A program made the translations under genes and the position numbers. A DNA stretch of 51,529 bases, from the NCBI RefSeq assembly GCF_000367365.1, contig NZ_BARF01000090.1, positions 1-51,529 on the forward strand, written 5' to 3'. The notes under the pieces are model-generated. The model worked only from the letters and a program-made list of their open reading frames with translations. It was not told where the DNA came from and searched no databases. This DNA is from Streptomyces prunicolor NBRC 13075. GTDB taxonomy: Bacteria; Actinomycetota; Actinomycetes; Streptomycetales; Streptomycetaceae. Each line of letters starts with the position of its first letter. Position 1 is the first letter of the stretch. This document shows positions 7,730-16,425 of this stretch, in pieces.

Positions 7730-9547
7730 ATGAGCGAGTTCACCGTGGGCGACAGGGACTTTCTGCTGGACGGGCGGCCGGTGCGGCTGCTGTCCGGGGC
7801 ACTGCACTACTTCCGGGTGCACGAGGCGAGTTGGGGGCACCGGCTGGCGATGCTCCGCGCGATGGGCCTCAACTGCGTGGAGACGTACGTCCCGTGGAAC
7901 CTGCACGAGCCGGCGCCGGGCGACTTCCGGAACGTGGCGGCGCTGGGCAGGTTCCTGGACGCGGCGCGGGAGGCGGGCCTGTGGGCGATCGTGCGCCCGG
8001 GGCCGTACATCTGCGCGGAGTGGGAGAACGGCGGACTGCCGCACTGGCTGACCGGCGAACTGGGGGCACGCGCGCGTACGCGTGACGCACGTTTCCTGGG
8101 CCACCTGGAGCGCTGGTTCCGGGAGTTGCTGCCCGAGGTCGTGTCCCGGCAGCTGGACCGCGGCGGCCCGGTGATCATGGTGCAGATCGAGAACGAGTAC
8201 GGGAGTTACGGCTCCGACGCGGTGTATCTGCGGCGCGTGGAGGAGCTGTTGCGCGACCAGGGGGTCACGGTCCCGCTGTTCACCTCGGACGGTCCCGAGG
8301 ACTTCATGCTGAACGGCGGTTCGGTCCCCGGTGTCCTCGCGACGGTGAATTTCGGGTCCCACGCGCGCGTGGCCTTCGAGACGCTTCGAAGGCACCGCAC
8401 CGAAGGCCCGTTGATGTGCATGGAGTTCTGGTGCGGCTGGTTCGACCACTGGGGCGGCGAGCACGTCGTACGCGATGCCGGGGACGCGGCGGACGCGCTG
8501 CGCGAAATCCTGGAGTGCGGTGCTTCGGTCAACCTCTACATGGCGCACGGCGGCACCAACTTCGCCGGCTGGGCGGGCGCCAACCGGGGCGGCGGTGCCC
8601 TGCACGAGGGCCCGTTGGAGCCCGATGTGACGTCGTACGACTACGACGCGCCGATCGACGAGTACGGGCGCCCCACGGACAAGTTCTGGCGCTTCCGCGA
8701 GGTACTGGCCGGGTACGCGGACGGCCCGCTGCCCGAACTCCCGCCCGCACCGGACGTGTTGGGCGCCCCGGCCGAGGTGAGCCTGACCGGCTGGACGTCC
8801 CTGGCCGACGTACTGGAGGCACGCGGCGGTCCGGAGACCGAGGGCCCCGTGCCGCCGAGCTTCGAGGAACTGGACGTGGACCGCGGAATCGTCCGCTACG
8901 AAGTGACCGTTCCGGGACCGCGCGCGCCCTGTCCGCTCACCGCGCGCGGGCTGCGGGACCTCGCGGTGGTGTACGTCGACGGAGAGCGGGCCGGGGTCCT
9001 CACGGAGGGCGACGAGCAGCTCAAGGAGCCCGTCGCCGGGCACGCGCGTGTGCAGTTGTGGGTGGAGTCCCTGGGGAGGGTCAATTACGGGCCGCGGCTC
9101 GGGGAGGCGAAGGGGATCACCGGGGGGCTGTTGCACGAGCGGCAGTATCTGCACGACGTACGCGCGCGTGGGCTGCGGTTGGACGCGCTGGACGACGTCA
9201 CGGGGGTGCCGTCGCGGGAGCTGCCGTCGGACGGCTCCCCCGGGCTGTACCGGGGCACCGTCGAGGTACGGGGTGTCGGGGACGCCCTGCTCGAACTGCC
9301 GGGCTGGACACGGGGGTTCGTATGGATCAACGGGTTCAATCTCGGGCGGTACTGGTCGGCCGGACCGCAACGGGAATTGTACGTCCCCGGTGCCGTCCTG
9401 CGGGAGGGCGTGAACGAGGTGTGGGTGCTGGAGCTTCAGGAGGCGCCGTTCGCCGGTGAGTCCGTCGTCCTGCGTGGTCACCGGGAGACGGGGGCGGACC
9501 CGATCTCGACGACACGGGCCCAGTCGGGCGGTGTGTCCGGCACGTAG
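7730..9547 (+). CDS. Beta-galactosidase, glycoside hydrolase family 35
   Basis: This 605-residue GH35 enzyme hydrolyses terminal beta-galactosides. The (beta/alpha)8 barrel contains the acid/base glutamate in VQIENEYGSYG (E156) and the nucleophile in MCMEFWCGWFDHWGG (E232). The substrate-site segments RPGPYICAEWENGGLP and YMAHGGTNF are also present. C-terminal beta-sandwich domains end with NGFNLGRYWSAGPQRELYVP. No signal peptide is visible, so it is probably cytosolic and acts on imported oligosaccharides. Its natural regulator is likely the AraC protein on the other side of the insertion sequence, which ends only about 45 bp upstream of this start. The 3' end overlaps the convergent VWA gene by 70 bp. 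Confidence 0.95.
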   Translation: MSEFTVGDRDFLLDGRPVRLLSGALHYFRVHEASWGHRLAMLRAMGLNCVETYVPWNLHEPAPGDFRNVAALGRFLDAAREAGLWAIVRPGPYICAEWENGGLPHWLTGELGARARTRDARFLGHLERWFRELLPEVVSRQLDRGGPVIMVQIENEYGSYGSDAVYLRRVEELLRDQGVTVPLFTSDGPEDFMLNGGSVPGVLATVNFGSHARVAFETLRRHRTEGPLMCMEFWCGWFDHWGGEHVVRDAGDAADALREILECGASVNLYMAHGGTNFAGWAGANRGGGALHEGPLEPDVTSYDYDAPIDEYGRPTDKFWRFREVLAGYADGPLPELPPAPDVLGAPAEVSLTGWTSLADVLEARGGPETEGPVPPSFEELDVDRGIVRYEVTVPGPRAPCPLTARGLRDLAVVYVDGERAGVLTEGDEQLKEPVAGHARVQLWVESLGRVNYGPRLGEAKGITGGLLHERQYLHDVRARGLRLDALDDVTGVPSRELPSDGSPGLYRGTVEVRGVGDALLELPGWTRGFVWINGFNLGRYWSAGPQRELYVPGAVLREGVNEVWVLELQEAPFAGESVVLRGHRETGADPISTTRAQSGGVSGT

Positions 9548-10740
9548 TCGGGGTCGTCCTCGGCGTACGACCCGCCGTCGTGCCGGCGCGGGAACAGCCC
9601 GACCACCGTCCGGCACGGCGGTCGGGACTCCGGCCAGGGTGTCTGACCGTCGGTGAGGACGACGACGGCGTCGGGCCGGCCGCGCAGGGCCTTGGCGAAG
9701 CCGGTGCGCAGGTCTGTGCCGCCGCCGCCCAGCAGCTCGATGCCCTCGGCGCGGCACAGCGGTTGCGCGACCCGGGCCGCCGCGTCGCAGGACACCACGG
9801 AGACCAGGTCGCGGCGCCCGCCCACGGCCCGTGAGATCGCGGCGACTTCGAGGAGCGCACTGCCCAACTCGGCGTCGCTGACCGACCTGGAGGTGTCGAT
9901 GACCACACACACCCGGGGCGGTCGGCGGCGCAGGCTCGGCAGCACGATGCCGGGCAGCGACACCGAGCGGCGCGAGGGCCTGCCGTAGGTGTAGTCCTCG
10001 CCCACACCCGGAGCGGAGACCGCCGAGCGGACCGCCGCGCCCAGCAACTCCCGCCACGGCTGCGGCGGATGGAACGCGTCCTCCGCCCACCGCCGCCACC
10101 CGCTGGGGGTGCTGCCCGGGCGGCCCTTGATGGCCTGCGCCACCCGGAAGCGGACGGCGTCGCGCTGCTGCTCGCTGAGCCCGTGCGCGCCGTCCGGCCC
10201 CAACTCCCAACCCCGGTCGAGGCCGTCGGCACCGCTGCCGCAGTCCAGCCACGCCAACTCCTGGGTGCGCGGACCGAGTTGGAACCAGCGCAGGTAGTCC
10301 TCCATCAGGTTCCCGGCGGGCAGCCCCAACGTCTCCGGCCGGACCGCGCCTTCGGGGGTGACCAGGCCGTCGCCGTACGCGTCGTCGTTGATCTCCATGT
10401 CGGCGGCGATGTTCATCCGCAACCGCTCCCCCGGGCCGGTCAGTTCGCGCTCGCGGGCGACGCGGTCGCTGCGGCCGTGGTGGTCGCGGAGGAGATGGGA
10501 CACCTCGTGGACCCAGACGCCGGCCAGGTCCTCGACCGACATCCGGTCCACGAAACCCGGCGAGACATAGCAGCGCCAGTGCCGGTCGACGGCCATCGTC
10601 GGGACCTGCCGCGACTCGACCGTGTGGAGGGCGAACAGGGCCGTGGCGAGGTAGGGGCGGGCGCGGGCGGCGTAGAGCCGGGCGGCGAAGAGCTTGTCGA
10701 GGTCGAGAGTGCCCACCCCATTGGCTTCGGACGTGTTCAT
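9478..10740 (-). CDS. DUF2201-type metallopeptidase-like and VWA domain protein
   Basis: This 420-residue protein has an N-terminal putative metallopeptidase domain with HEVSH (78-82), followed by an acidic stretch NIAADMEINDD that may supply a third ligand. The C-terminal VWA-like domain has the MIDAS sequence DTSRS (282-286), GGGGTDLRTGF and VVLTDGQTPW. It is the usual partner of the MoxR AAA+ ATPase encoded just upstream (ATGA overlap), as in RavA-ViaA-like pairs, suggesting an ATP-driven chaperone or remodelling module. The role is unknown. Whether the HExxH centre is catalytic cannot be judged from sequence. The gene converges on, and overlaps, the beta-galactosidase gene. Confidence 0.88.
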   Translation of the reverse strand: MNTSEANGVGTLDLDKLFAARLYAARARPYLATALFALHTVESRQVPTMAVDRHWRCYVSPGFVDRMSVEDLAGVWVHEVSHLLRDHHGRSDRVARERELTGPGERLRMNIAADMEINDDAYGDGLVTPEGAVRPETLGLPAGNLMEDYLRWFQLGPRTQELAWLDCGSGADGLDRGWELGPDGAHGLSEQQRDAVRFRVAQAIKGRPGSTPSGWRRWAEDAFHPPQPWRELLGAAVRSAVSAPGVGEDYTYGRPSRRSVSLPGIVLPSLRRRPPRVCVVIDTSRSVSDAELGSALLEVAAISRAVGGRRDLVSVVSCDAAARVAQPLCRAEGIELLGGGGTDLRTGFAKALRGRPDAVVVLTDGQTPWPESRPPCRTVVGLFPRRHDGGSYAEDDPDYVPDTPPDWARVVEIGSAPVSR

Positions 10741-11987
10741 CGGTGGGCCTTCGCTGCCTCGGCGGCGCGGTCCGCCCGCTGCGACAGGGTGACGACTCCG
10801 GCGAGTTGCTCGATGGCCGGGGGTACGTCCCAGTCCTCGCGGCGCAGCGAGGCGAGGGTGGTCGCGGGCACGACGACCAGGTCCGGGGCGCCGGTCTCCA
10901 ACGCCCGGACCAGCAGCGCCCAGGCCGCGTCCCAGCGGGCCCGGTCGGGACGGTTGCGGACCGCGGCCACCACGCCGTCGAGCACGGCCTGGCGCAGATC
11001 CCCGCGCGCGGGCAGCTCACCGGCCGTCGGGTCGGCGAGGAAGATCTCCGGGTCGGGAAGGTCCATCCGGTCCACATTGGCGAGCAGTTCCAGGCCGGGG
11101 CCGTCCCCCACCGTGCCCCTGACCAGCAGGGACAGCACCTCCCGGGAGGAACCGGCCGCCGTCGCGAACGCGATCAGGCTCATCGCCATCTCCCAACTCC
11201 GGGGCGAGGGCCAGGCACCGCCGCGCCGCGTCTCGCTGCTGGGCAGTTGGTGGACCAGCTTGGGCCGCCCGGTGAGCAACCCGCACACCGCGCGGCGCGC
11301 GAAGTCCACGGCCTCGGGCAGCTTCTCCGGGTCGAGCCGCGGCAGGGTCGCCCGGGGCCAGGTGCCACCGAGGCCGCGTACGACGACCTCGTGGTCGTGC
11401 GTCCACTGAAGGTGCACGAAGCGGTTCGCGAGCGGCGGGCTCAGCTCCCAGCCGTCGGCCGCCGAGGACCGCGGGTTGGCGGCGGCCACGATCCGCACCC
11501 CGGGCGGCAGCCGCAGCGCGCCGATCCGCCGCTCCAGCACCAGCCGCAGCAGCGCGGCCTGCACGGCGGGCGGCGCGGTGGACAACTCGTCCAGGAACAA
11601 CAGCCCCCGTCCCGCCCGCACGAGCCGTACGGCCCAGTCCGGCGGGGCCATCGGAACGCCCTGCTCGGCGGGATCGTCGCCCACGACGGGCAGCCCGGAG
11701 AAGTCGGACGGTTCGTGGACGCTGGCGATCACCGTGGTCAGCGGCAGGTCCAGGGCGGCGGCGAGTTGGGTGAGGGCGGCCGTCTTGCCGATACCCGGCT
11801 CGCCCCAGAGCAGGACGGGAAGGTCGGCGGCGACGGCCAGAGTCAGGGCCTCCAGTTGGGTGTCGGGACGGGGTTCGGTGGTGGTGTCGCGCAGGAGGGT
11901 CAACAGGTCCTCGGCGACGTCGAGTTGGGCGGGTGAGGGGATGGGGTCGGCGGGGTTGAGGGCGGCGTACAGGGTGCGTGTGGGCAT
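10737..11987 (-). CDS. MoxR-family AAA+ ATPase
   Basis: This 416-residue ATPase has Walker A GEPGIGKT (62-69), Walker B LLFLDE (129-134) and the sensor region VRIVAAANPRSSAADGWEL. The pattern matches AAA_5/MoxR ATPases that act with VWA-domain partners to insert metals or remodel proteins. The partner is almost certainly the DUF2201/VWA protein, whose ATG overlaps this stop codon. About 117 bp separate it from the unknown 462-residue gene upstream, and that gap contains a duplicated copy of the upstream gene's 3' end. Confidence 0.93.
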   Translation of the reverse strand: MPTRTLYAALNPADPIPSPAQLDVAEDLLTLLRDTTTEPRPDTQLEALTLAVAADLPVLLWGEPGIGKTAALTQLAAALDLPLTTVIASVHEPSDFSGLPVVGDDPAEQGVPMAPPDWAVRLVRAGRGLLFLDELSTAPPAVQAALLRLVLERRIGALRLPPGVRIVAAANPRSSAADGWELSPPLANRFVHLQWTHDHEVVVRGLGGTWPRATLPRLDPEKLPEAVDFARRAVCGLLTGRPKLVHQLPSSETRRGGAWPSPRSWEMAMSLIAFATAAGSSREVLSLLVRGTVGDGPGLELLANVDRMDLPDPEIFLADPTAGELPARGDLRQAVLDGVVAAVRNRPDRARWDAAWALLVRALETGAPDLVVVPATTLASLRREDWDVPPAIEQLAGVVTLSQRADRAAEAAKAHR

Positions 11988-12044
11988 ATGTGGTCACCTT
12001 TGGGGTCGAGTTGGGGTGAGGTGAGGCGTGCGTGGGTGAGGGCG

Positions 12045-12124
12045 GGGGCCGAAGGCCCTTGCGGTCAGCGGCTGGTGGTGCGGCGGGGCCGAAGTCCCGT
12101 GCGGTCAGCGGCCGGTGGTGCGAC
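12045..12124. repeat. Two tandem 40-bp repeats at the 3' end of the 462-residue gene
   Basis: Copies at 12045-12084 and 12085-12124 both begin GGGGCCGAAG and match at 36 of 40 positions. The second includes the last six codons and TGA of the gene ending at 12105. The first is a copy of that end, stop included, lying in the intergenic space before the MoxR gene. Confidence 0.9.
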
Positions 12125-13493
12125 GGGGGCGGGGCTTCCGAGGGTGCGGACGTCCCGAGAAGAAGTGGCCGGACCGTGGGCCGGGTTCGGCCAGGCCCGC
12201 CCTGAACAGCCCGTACCTGAGCCGCCGTTCGGCCGCCGCCTGGAGTTCGTCCCGCAACGCGCCACCGCGCAGCACCGCGTCCGGACCGAGCAGTCCTTCT
12301 ACGACGGCCAGCGCGCCGGCGGTGTCGCCGTGGATGAGGCGTTCGCGCACGCCGGTGAGGCAGTCCGGGCGGCGGTGGGCCTCGTCGATGACCTGGAGGC
12401 AGGGCAGCGGGGTGCCGGTCAGCGCGACCAGCAGTTCCTCGCGACGGATCTCGGCCGGATCGTGGTCCAGGGGTGCGAGTACGCCGTCGACCAGGCCGAT
12501 CCGGTGCTGGGCGCCCCGGCATTCGATCAGGTGCGGTTGGCCTCCCTGTTCCGGCACCGGCGTGGAACCGTCCGACCGGGGGCGATCCGGTACGAGGGCG
12601 GCGGCGACCAGTGGATGCAGGTGGTCGGCGTCGATCGCGCCGGTGCGGAGCAGTTCCAGGTCGGGCAGGGTCCAGGTCGCCGCGTAGGGGAGGACCGGCA
12701 GGGCGGTGGCGGTGCCGTCCGTCGGTGCCGGTGCGATCCGCAGGGTGCCCGGGACCGGATCCAGGGTCAGGAGGAACCGGTGCCGGGACCCGAACCGCAC
12801 GACGACCGGACCGGCGCCGCGCCCCTCGGCGCGGAGCACGATCGCCGCCTCCGCGGCCCACCGGTCGACGGCGCAGTTCCGCACGTCGGGCACCCTGTGC
12901 AGGTCCGCGATCGGCGGAGGTTCGACACCGGGTGGCCGATCGGAACCGGACCGGTCCCGCAGCTCACTGCTCCTCCCCGCGTCCCACAGATGTCGGTGCA
13001 GGTCGAGGCGGAACCAACGGCTGGGCCGGGGATGCGGATGCCGACGGGCGTCGGCGGCACGGCGGGTGCCGTCCCACAGCGCGAGGCTGATCCGCTGGCC
13101 GCCGTCCGCCCAGGCAGGTGGAGTCCGGACCACCAGATGCGGCGGGCCCGTGGCATCGTCGTCGCCATCGTCGCCGTAGCGGGCCAGGGTGAGGGTCAGT
13201 CCCGGGCGCAGCAGGCCGTCCGGCGCGATCCTCGGCAGATGCCATCGGAGCAGGTCAGGGGCGAGTCGGCGGAGATCGGCGCGGACCTTGGCGGCCAGTT
13301 CCCGGCCGTGGGTGCGCGCTACGGACCGTAGATCGAGATCGAGGTCCACGCCCGCGGCGGCGCAGGCGCCCGCCCAGTCCCCGGCACGCCGACGGGCCGT
13401 GGCGGTCTCGATCATGGAGGGCGGCACGGCGAACTCGCGCACGCGCAGCCAGAAGGAAAGTCGGGAATCCCCGTTCGCGGTGTGAGGGAGCAT
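12105..13493 (-). CDS. Conserved protein of unknown function next to MoxR/VWA genes
   Basis: I do not recognise a named domain in this 462-residue protein. It begins with FWLRVREFAVPPSMIETATARR, has an acidic patch (YGDDGDDD), a beta-rich middle with several tryptophans, and a basic Arg/Pro tail (GRPHPRKPRPRRTTGR). No membrane segment or signal peptide is visible. It lies upstream of the MoxR and DUF2201/VWA genes in the same direction, suggesting an adaptor or substrate of that ATPase. The coding quality (strong third-position G/C, sensible composition) supports a real gene. The C-terminal codons belong to the 40-bp tandem duplication. Confidence 0.8.
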   Translation of the reverse strand: MLPHTANGDSRLSFWLRVREFAVPPSMIETATARRRAGDWAGACAAAGVDLDLDLRSVARTHGRELAAKVRADLRRLAPDLLRWHLPRIAPDGLLRPGLTLTLARYGDDGDDDATGPPHLVVRTPPAWADGGQRISLALWDGTRRAADARRHPHPRPSRWFRLDLHRHLWDAGRSSELRDRSGSDRPPGVEPPPIADLHRVPDVRNCAVDRWAAEAAIVLRAEGRGAGPVVVRFGSRHRFLLTLDPVPGTLRIAPAPTDGTATALPVLPYAATWTLPDLELLRTGAIDADHLHPLVAAALVPDRPRSDGSTPVPEQGGQPHLIECRGAQHRIGLVDGVLAPLDHDPAEIRREELLVALTGTPLPCLQVIDEAHRRPDCLTGVRERLIHGDTAGALAVVEGLLGPDAVLRGGALRDELQAAAERRLRYGLFRAGLAEPGPRSGHFFSGRPHPRKPRPRRTTGR

Positions 13494-13673
13494 CAGCGCT
13501 CACCTTGCGCGGACGGGACCCCCGATCTCTGTACGGAGTGAACCATCGTCGTCGTCATCGCGGGGAGCATAACCTTCCCGGCCGCGATCTGTCAGGGGTA
13601 TTTCAGGGGCGTGCGTTCGTGCGCATCGGCATACAGTGGATGCGGGTTCAGGGCGTCTCTGGGGGTTGTGGAC

Positions 13674-14561
13674 GTGGCGGACGACGGACCGGTCGAGCAC
13701 GGCTACCCGCACCTCGATACGGTGCGGGACGCCATCACCGCGCTCTACAAGCGGTTGTCCTACGACACCGTCCAGACGTTCGCGACCAGCGTGGCCCCCG
13801 TCGACGTGGCGTTCGGCGACACGGACGACCTGCATCTCGGCGCGCAGCGGGTGGCCCGCGAGATGGTCCGGCACTACCGGCTCCCGGACGCGCGGCCGAT
13901 CATCAGCTTCCGTGAGATGACACATGCGGCGAACGTCGAACTCACCGCAGGGCCCGAGTACTTCATCGAGTTGAACGACCGGTTCCGCACCCATCGGCGG
14001 GACATCGGCGCGGCTCTCGCGCACGAGGTGATGCACGTGTATCTGCACCGCCTGGACCTGTCCTTCCCCGGCACCCGCGAGAACGAGATCCTCACGGACA
14101 CGGCGGCGACGTATCTGGGGGCGGGGTGGCTGTTGCTGGACGCGTACCGGGAGGACGCGGCGTCCTCGCAGAAACTCGGCTATCTCACCCCGGAGGAGTT
14201 CGGATACGTCCTCGCCAAGCGGGCCCTGGTCTTCGGCGAGGATCCCTCCGTGTGGTTCACCAGCCCGCAGGCCTACACGGCGTACGTCAAGGGCATGGCC
14301 CAGGCCCGGCGTGACGAGCAGCAGCCGCCGTTGACTGCGGCGGGGTGGGCTGGGCGTCGCCGGTACGCCCATGACCGGCGGCACGCACCCGGACCGGGTT
14401 CTCCGTCAGGCGTGCCGTACGCCTTCAGCGGGGACCAGGGTGGCAGCCTTCGGGTGTCCTTCCCGTGCCCTACGTGTCATCAGCGCATCCGGGTGCCGGT
14501 GCGGGGGCGGGTACGGGCGAGGTGTTCGCTGTGCCGGACGGTACTGGAATGCGACACATAG
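13674..14561 (+). CDS. HExxH metallopeptidase-like protein with C-terminal zinc ribbon
   Basis: This protein of about 295 residues has a zinc-protease signature AALAHEVMHVYLH (HEVMH at 117-121), followed by RENEILTDTAATYLG, which resembles the distal acidic ligand region of M48/ImmA-type peptidases. After a Gly/Pro linker the last 35 residues form a CPTC...CSLC zinc ribbon (C265, C268, C284, C287) like MJ0042-type fingers. No transmembrane segment is seen. I place the start at GTG 13674 because GGGGG lies 8 bp upstream; an earlier GTG (13668) or ATG (13611) is possible. It diverges from the MoxR-linked unknown gene and may share its control region. A TACAGT -10-like hexamer lies at 13631-13636. 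Confidence 0.8.
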   Translation: MADDGPVEHGYPHLDTVRDAITALYKRLSYDTVQTFATSVAPVDVAFGDTDDLHLGAQRVAREMVRHYRLPDARPIISFREMTHAANVELTAGPEYFIELNDRFRTHRRDIGAALAHEVMHVYLHRLDLSFPGTRENEILTDTAATYLGAGWLLLDAYREDAASSQKLGYLTPEEFGYVLAKRALVFGEDPSVWFTSPQAYTAYVKGMAQARRDEQQPPLTAAGWAGRRRYAHDRRHAPGPGSPSGVPYAFSGDQGGSLRVSFPCPTCHQRIRVPVRGRVRARCSLCRTVLECDT

Positions 14562-14623
14562 CTTGAAGTGCCGGGTGTGCTCCGGGTGTTGACGCGGCCG
14601 AGCGGCGTCGCAGTGAGCGTCCT

Positions 14624-14640
14624 TGGGGGCTCCGCCCCCA
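14624..14640. terminator. Terminator-like hairpin between convergent genes
   Basis: TGGGGGC-TCC-GCCCCCA is a perfect 7-bp stem with a 3-nt loop. It lies about 60 bp past the HExxH gene stop and about 75 bp before the convergent SDR stop. It could serve both strands. Confidence 0.6.
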
Positions 14641-14713
14641 GCCCCCCGGGCCTATGCCCACCCACCGCCCGTGCGGGTCGGCTGAGAAGTGGCCCAAGAA
14701 ACACCCTCTCCGC

Positions 14714-15619
14714 CTACACCCCGTAAACCGCCCCCGGAATCCCCGCCTCCGCAAGGAGTTTCACCACCGTCTCCCCCACTTCCCCCACCCCCCACCGCGC
14801 CCCCTTCTCCGCACTGGGCCCCGCCCGCCACCCCTCCATCACGGTGATCCGCCCGCCCTCAGCCTCGAAAACCCGCCCGGTGACCCCGGCCCCCTCCCCT
14901 GACCCGAGCCACACCACCAACGGCGAGACATTCTCCGGCGCCATCACATCGAACCCGGAGTCGGGCGCGGCCATGGTCTCCGCGAAGGTGTGTTCCGTCA
15001 TGCGGGTCCGTGCCGCGGGGGCGATCGCGTTGACCTGGACACCGTAGCGGGCGAGTTCGGCCGCCGCGACCAGGGTCAGGCCGATGATGCCGGCCTTGGC
15101 GGCGCTGTAGTTGCCCTGCCCGACAGAGCCCAACAGCCCTGCCCCGCTACTGGTGTTGATGATCCGGGCGACCGGAGTACGGCCGGCTTTCGTCTCCGCC
15201 CGCCAGTGCGCCGCCGCGTGTTTCAGCGGCAGGAAGTGCCCCTTCAGATGGACCCGCATCACCGCGTCCCAGTCGTCCTCGTCGAGGTTGACGAGCATCC
15301 GGTCGCGCAGGTAACCCGCGTTGTTCACAAGGGTGTCGAGCCGGCCGTAGGTCTCCAGGGCGGTGGACACGAGGGACGCGGCACCGTCGGCCGTGGCGAT
15401 GTCCCCGCCGTGGGCCACCGCCTCGCCGCCCGCCGCGCGGATCTCGGCGACGACCTGCGCGGCCGGGCTGTCGGGGTCCGGGGTGCCGTCGAGGCCGACG
15501 CCGAGGTCGTTGACGACGACCCGGGCGCCCTCGGCGGCGAAGGCGAGGGCGTGGGCGCGGCCGAGACCCCGCCCCGCGCCGGTGACGACGACAACCCGCC
15601 CATCACAGATTCCGCTCAT
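14714..15619 (-). CDS. Short-chain dehydrogenase, Rv3548c-like
   Basis: This 301-residue SDR has the cofactor motif TGAGRGLG, NNAG and the catalytic Ser-Tyr-Lys set (NTSSGAGLLGSVGQGNYSAAKAG). It has the long form and C-terminal extension of the mycobacterial Rv3548c group (about 300 residues). It lies in the same arrangement as in Mycobacterium tuberculosis: two SDR genes divergent from echA20-ipdA-ipdB-ipdC. A role in steroid C/D-ring beta-oxidation is therefore likely, but the step is not assigned. I preferred ATG 15619 (AAGGG 8 bp upstream) over GTG 15628. It follows the next SDR gene by 17 bp and should be under the same operator. Confidence 0.88.
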   Translation of the reverse strand: MSGICDGRVVVVTGAGRGLGRAHALAFAAEGARVVVNDLGVGLDGTPDPDSPAAQVVAEIRAAGGEAVAHGGDIATADGAASLVSTALETYGRLDTLVNNAGYLRDRMLVNLDEDDWDAVMRVHLKGHFLPLKHAAAHWRAETKAGRTPVARIINTSSGAGLLGSVGQGNYSAAKAGIIGLTLVAAAELARYGVQVNAIAPAARTRMTEHTFAETMAAPDSGFDVMAPENVSPLVVWLGSGEGAGVTGRVFEAEGGRITVMEGWRAGPSAEKGARWGVGEVGETVVKLLAEAGIPGAVYGV

Positions 15620-15636
15620 GTCGATCACCCTTCAAC

Positions 15637-16425
15637 TCACTTACCCTTATTGGCAGTTGCCGCGTCCAGGAACGCCGGTCGCTCCCCGCCCCCGTGCACC
15701 AGAAGGCTCGCCCCGCTGATGTAGGCGGCGGCGGGGGAGGCCAGAAAGACCGCTGCCGCGCCGATGTCGGAGGGGTCGGCGAGCCGGCCGAGCGGGACGG
15801 TTCGGGAGACGGCGTCGATGGCGTCCTCACCGCCGTAGTGGAGGTGGGCCAGTTCCGTGCGGACCATGCCGACGACGAGCGTGTTGACCCGGATGTCCGG
15901 CGCCCACTCCACCGCCATCGAACGGGCCAGGTTCTCCAACCCGGCCTTGGCCGCCCCGTACGCCGCCGAACCGGGCGAGGGCCGGCTGCCGCTGACGCTG
16001 CCGATCATCACGACCGAGCCCTTGGCCCGCTTGAGGTGTTCGTACGCGGCGAGGGAGGTCGTGAGCGGGGCGAGAAGGTTCAACTCGATGATCCGCGCGT
16101 GCCGTTCGGCCTCCGCGTCGACGAGTGGGCGGTACGGCGCGCCGCCCGCGTTGTTGACGAGTACGTCGAGTCGGGGCAGCTCGGCGAAGAACTCCCGTAC
16201 GGCGTCCGGGTCGCGCAGGTCGAGGGGCCTGAACTCGGTTCCCTTGACCGGGTCTTCGGGCGGTCGGCGCGCACAGGTCAGCACCTCGGCACCGGCCTCG
16301 ACGAAGGCCCGTGCGATACCGGCGCCGACGCCTCGGGTGCCACCGGTGACGAGGACGGTTCTGTCGGCGAGCGGGGCGTCGCGCGAGTTGTCCACAGGGC
16401 GATCGTCGGCAGGGTGGTTATCCAC
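15637..16425 (-). CDS. Short-chain dehydrogenase, Rv3549c-like
   Basis: This 262-residue SDR has TGGTRGVG, NNAGG and the active-site residues in GSVSGSRPSPGSAAYGAAKAG. Size and neighbours match the Rv3549c group of the KstR2 regulon. The start GTG 16425 is preceded by GGGAGG; an ATG at 16473 would lie inside the operator palindrome and is unlikely. The N-terminus carries a duplicated Val-Asp-Asn segment ten residues apart, caused by two copies of TCCACAGGGC in the DNA, each of which completes a DnaA-box-like 9-mer. It is the first gene of the leftward operon. Confidence 0.88.
   Translation of the reverse strand: MDNHPADDRPVDNSRDAPLADRTVLVTGGTRGVGAGIARAFVEAGAEVLTCARRPPEDPVKGTEFRPLDLRDPDAVREFFAELPRLDVLVNNAGGAPYRPLVDAEAERHARIIELNLLAPLTTSLAAYEHLKRAKGSVVMIGSVSGSRPSPGSAAYGAAKAGLENLARSMAVEWAPDIRVNTLVVGMVRTELAHLHYGGEDAIDAVSRTVPLGRLADPSDIGAAAVFLASPAAAYISGASLLVHGGGERPAFLDAATANKGK

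Noticed and set aside
7622..11077. Open frame of more than 1100 codons on the minus strand across the beta-galactosidase gene
   Set aside because: Composition is extreme in Arg, Pro and Gly with no motif; it is antisense to a clear GH35 gene and out of frame with the VWA and MoxR genes. It is an artefact of high GC.
9478..13493. Ternary vWA-MoxR conflict system with VMAP proteins
   Set aside because: The VWA protein is of the DUF2201 type, and I see no VMAP-like caspase, trypsin or effector-associated domain.
13500..14384. Minus-strand open frame opposite the HExxH gene
   Set aside because: The plus-strand frame has a metalloprotease motif and a zinc ribbon; the opposite frame is featureless.
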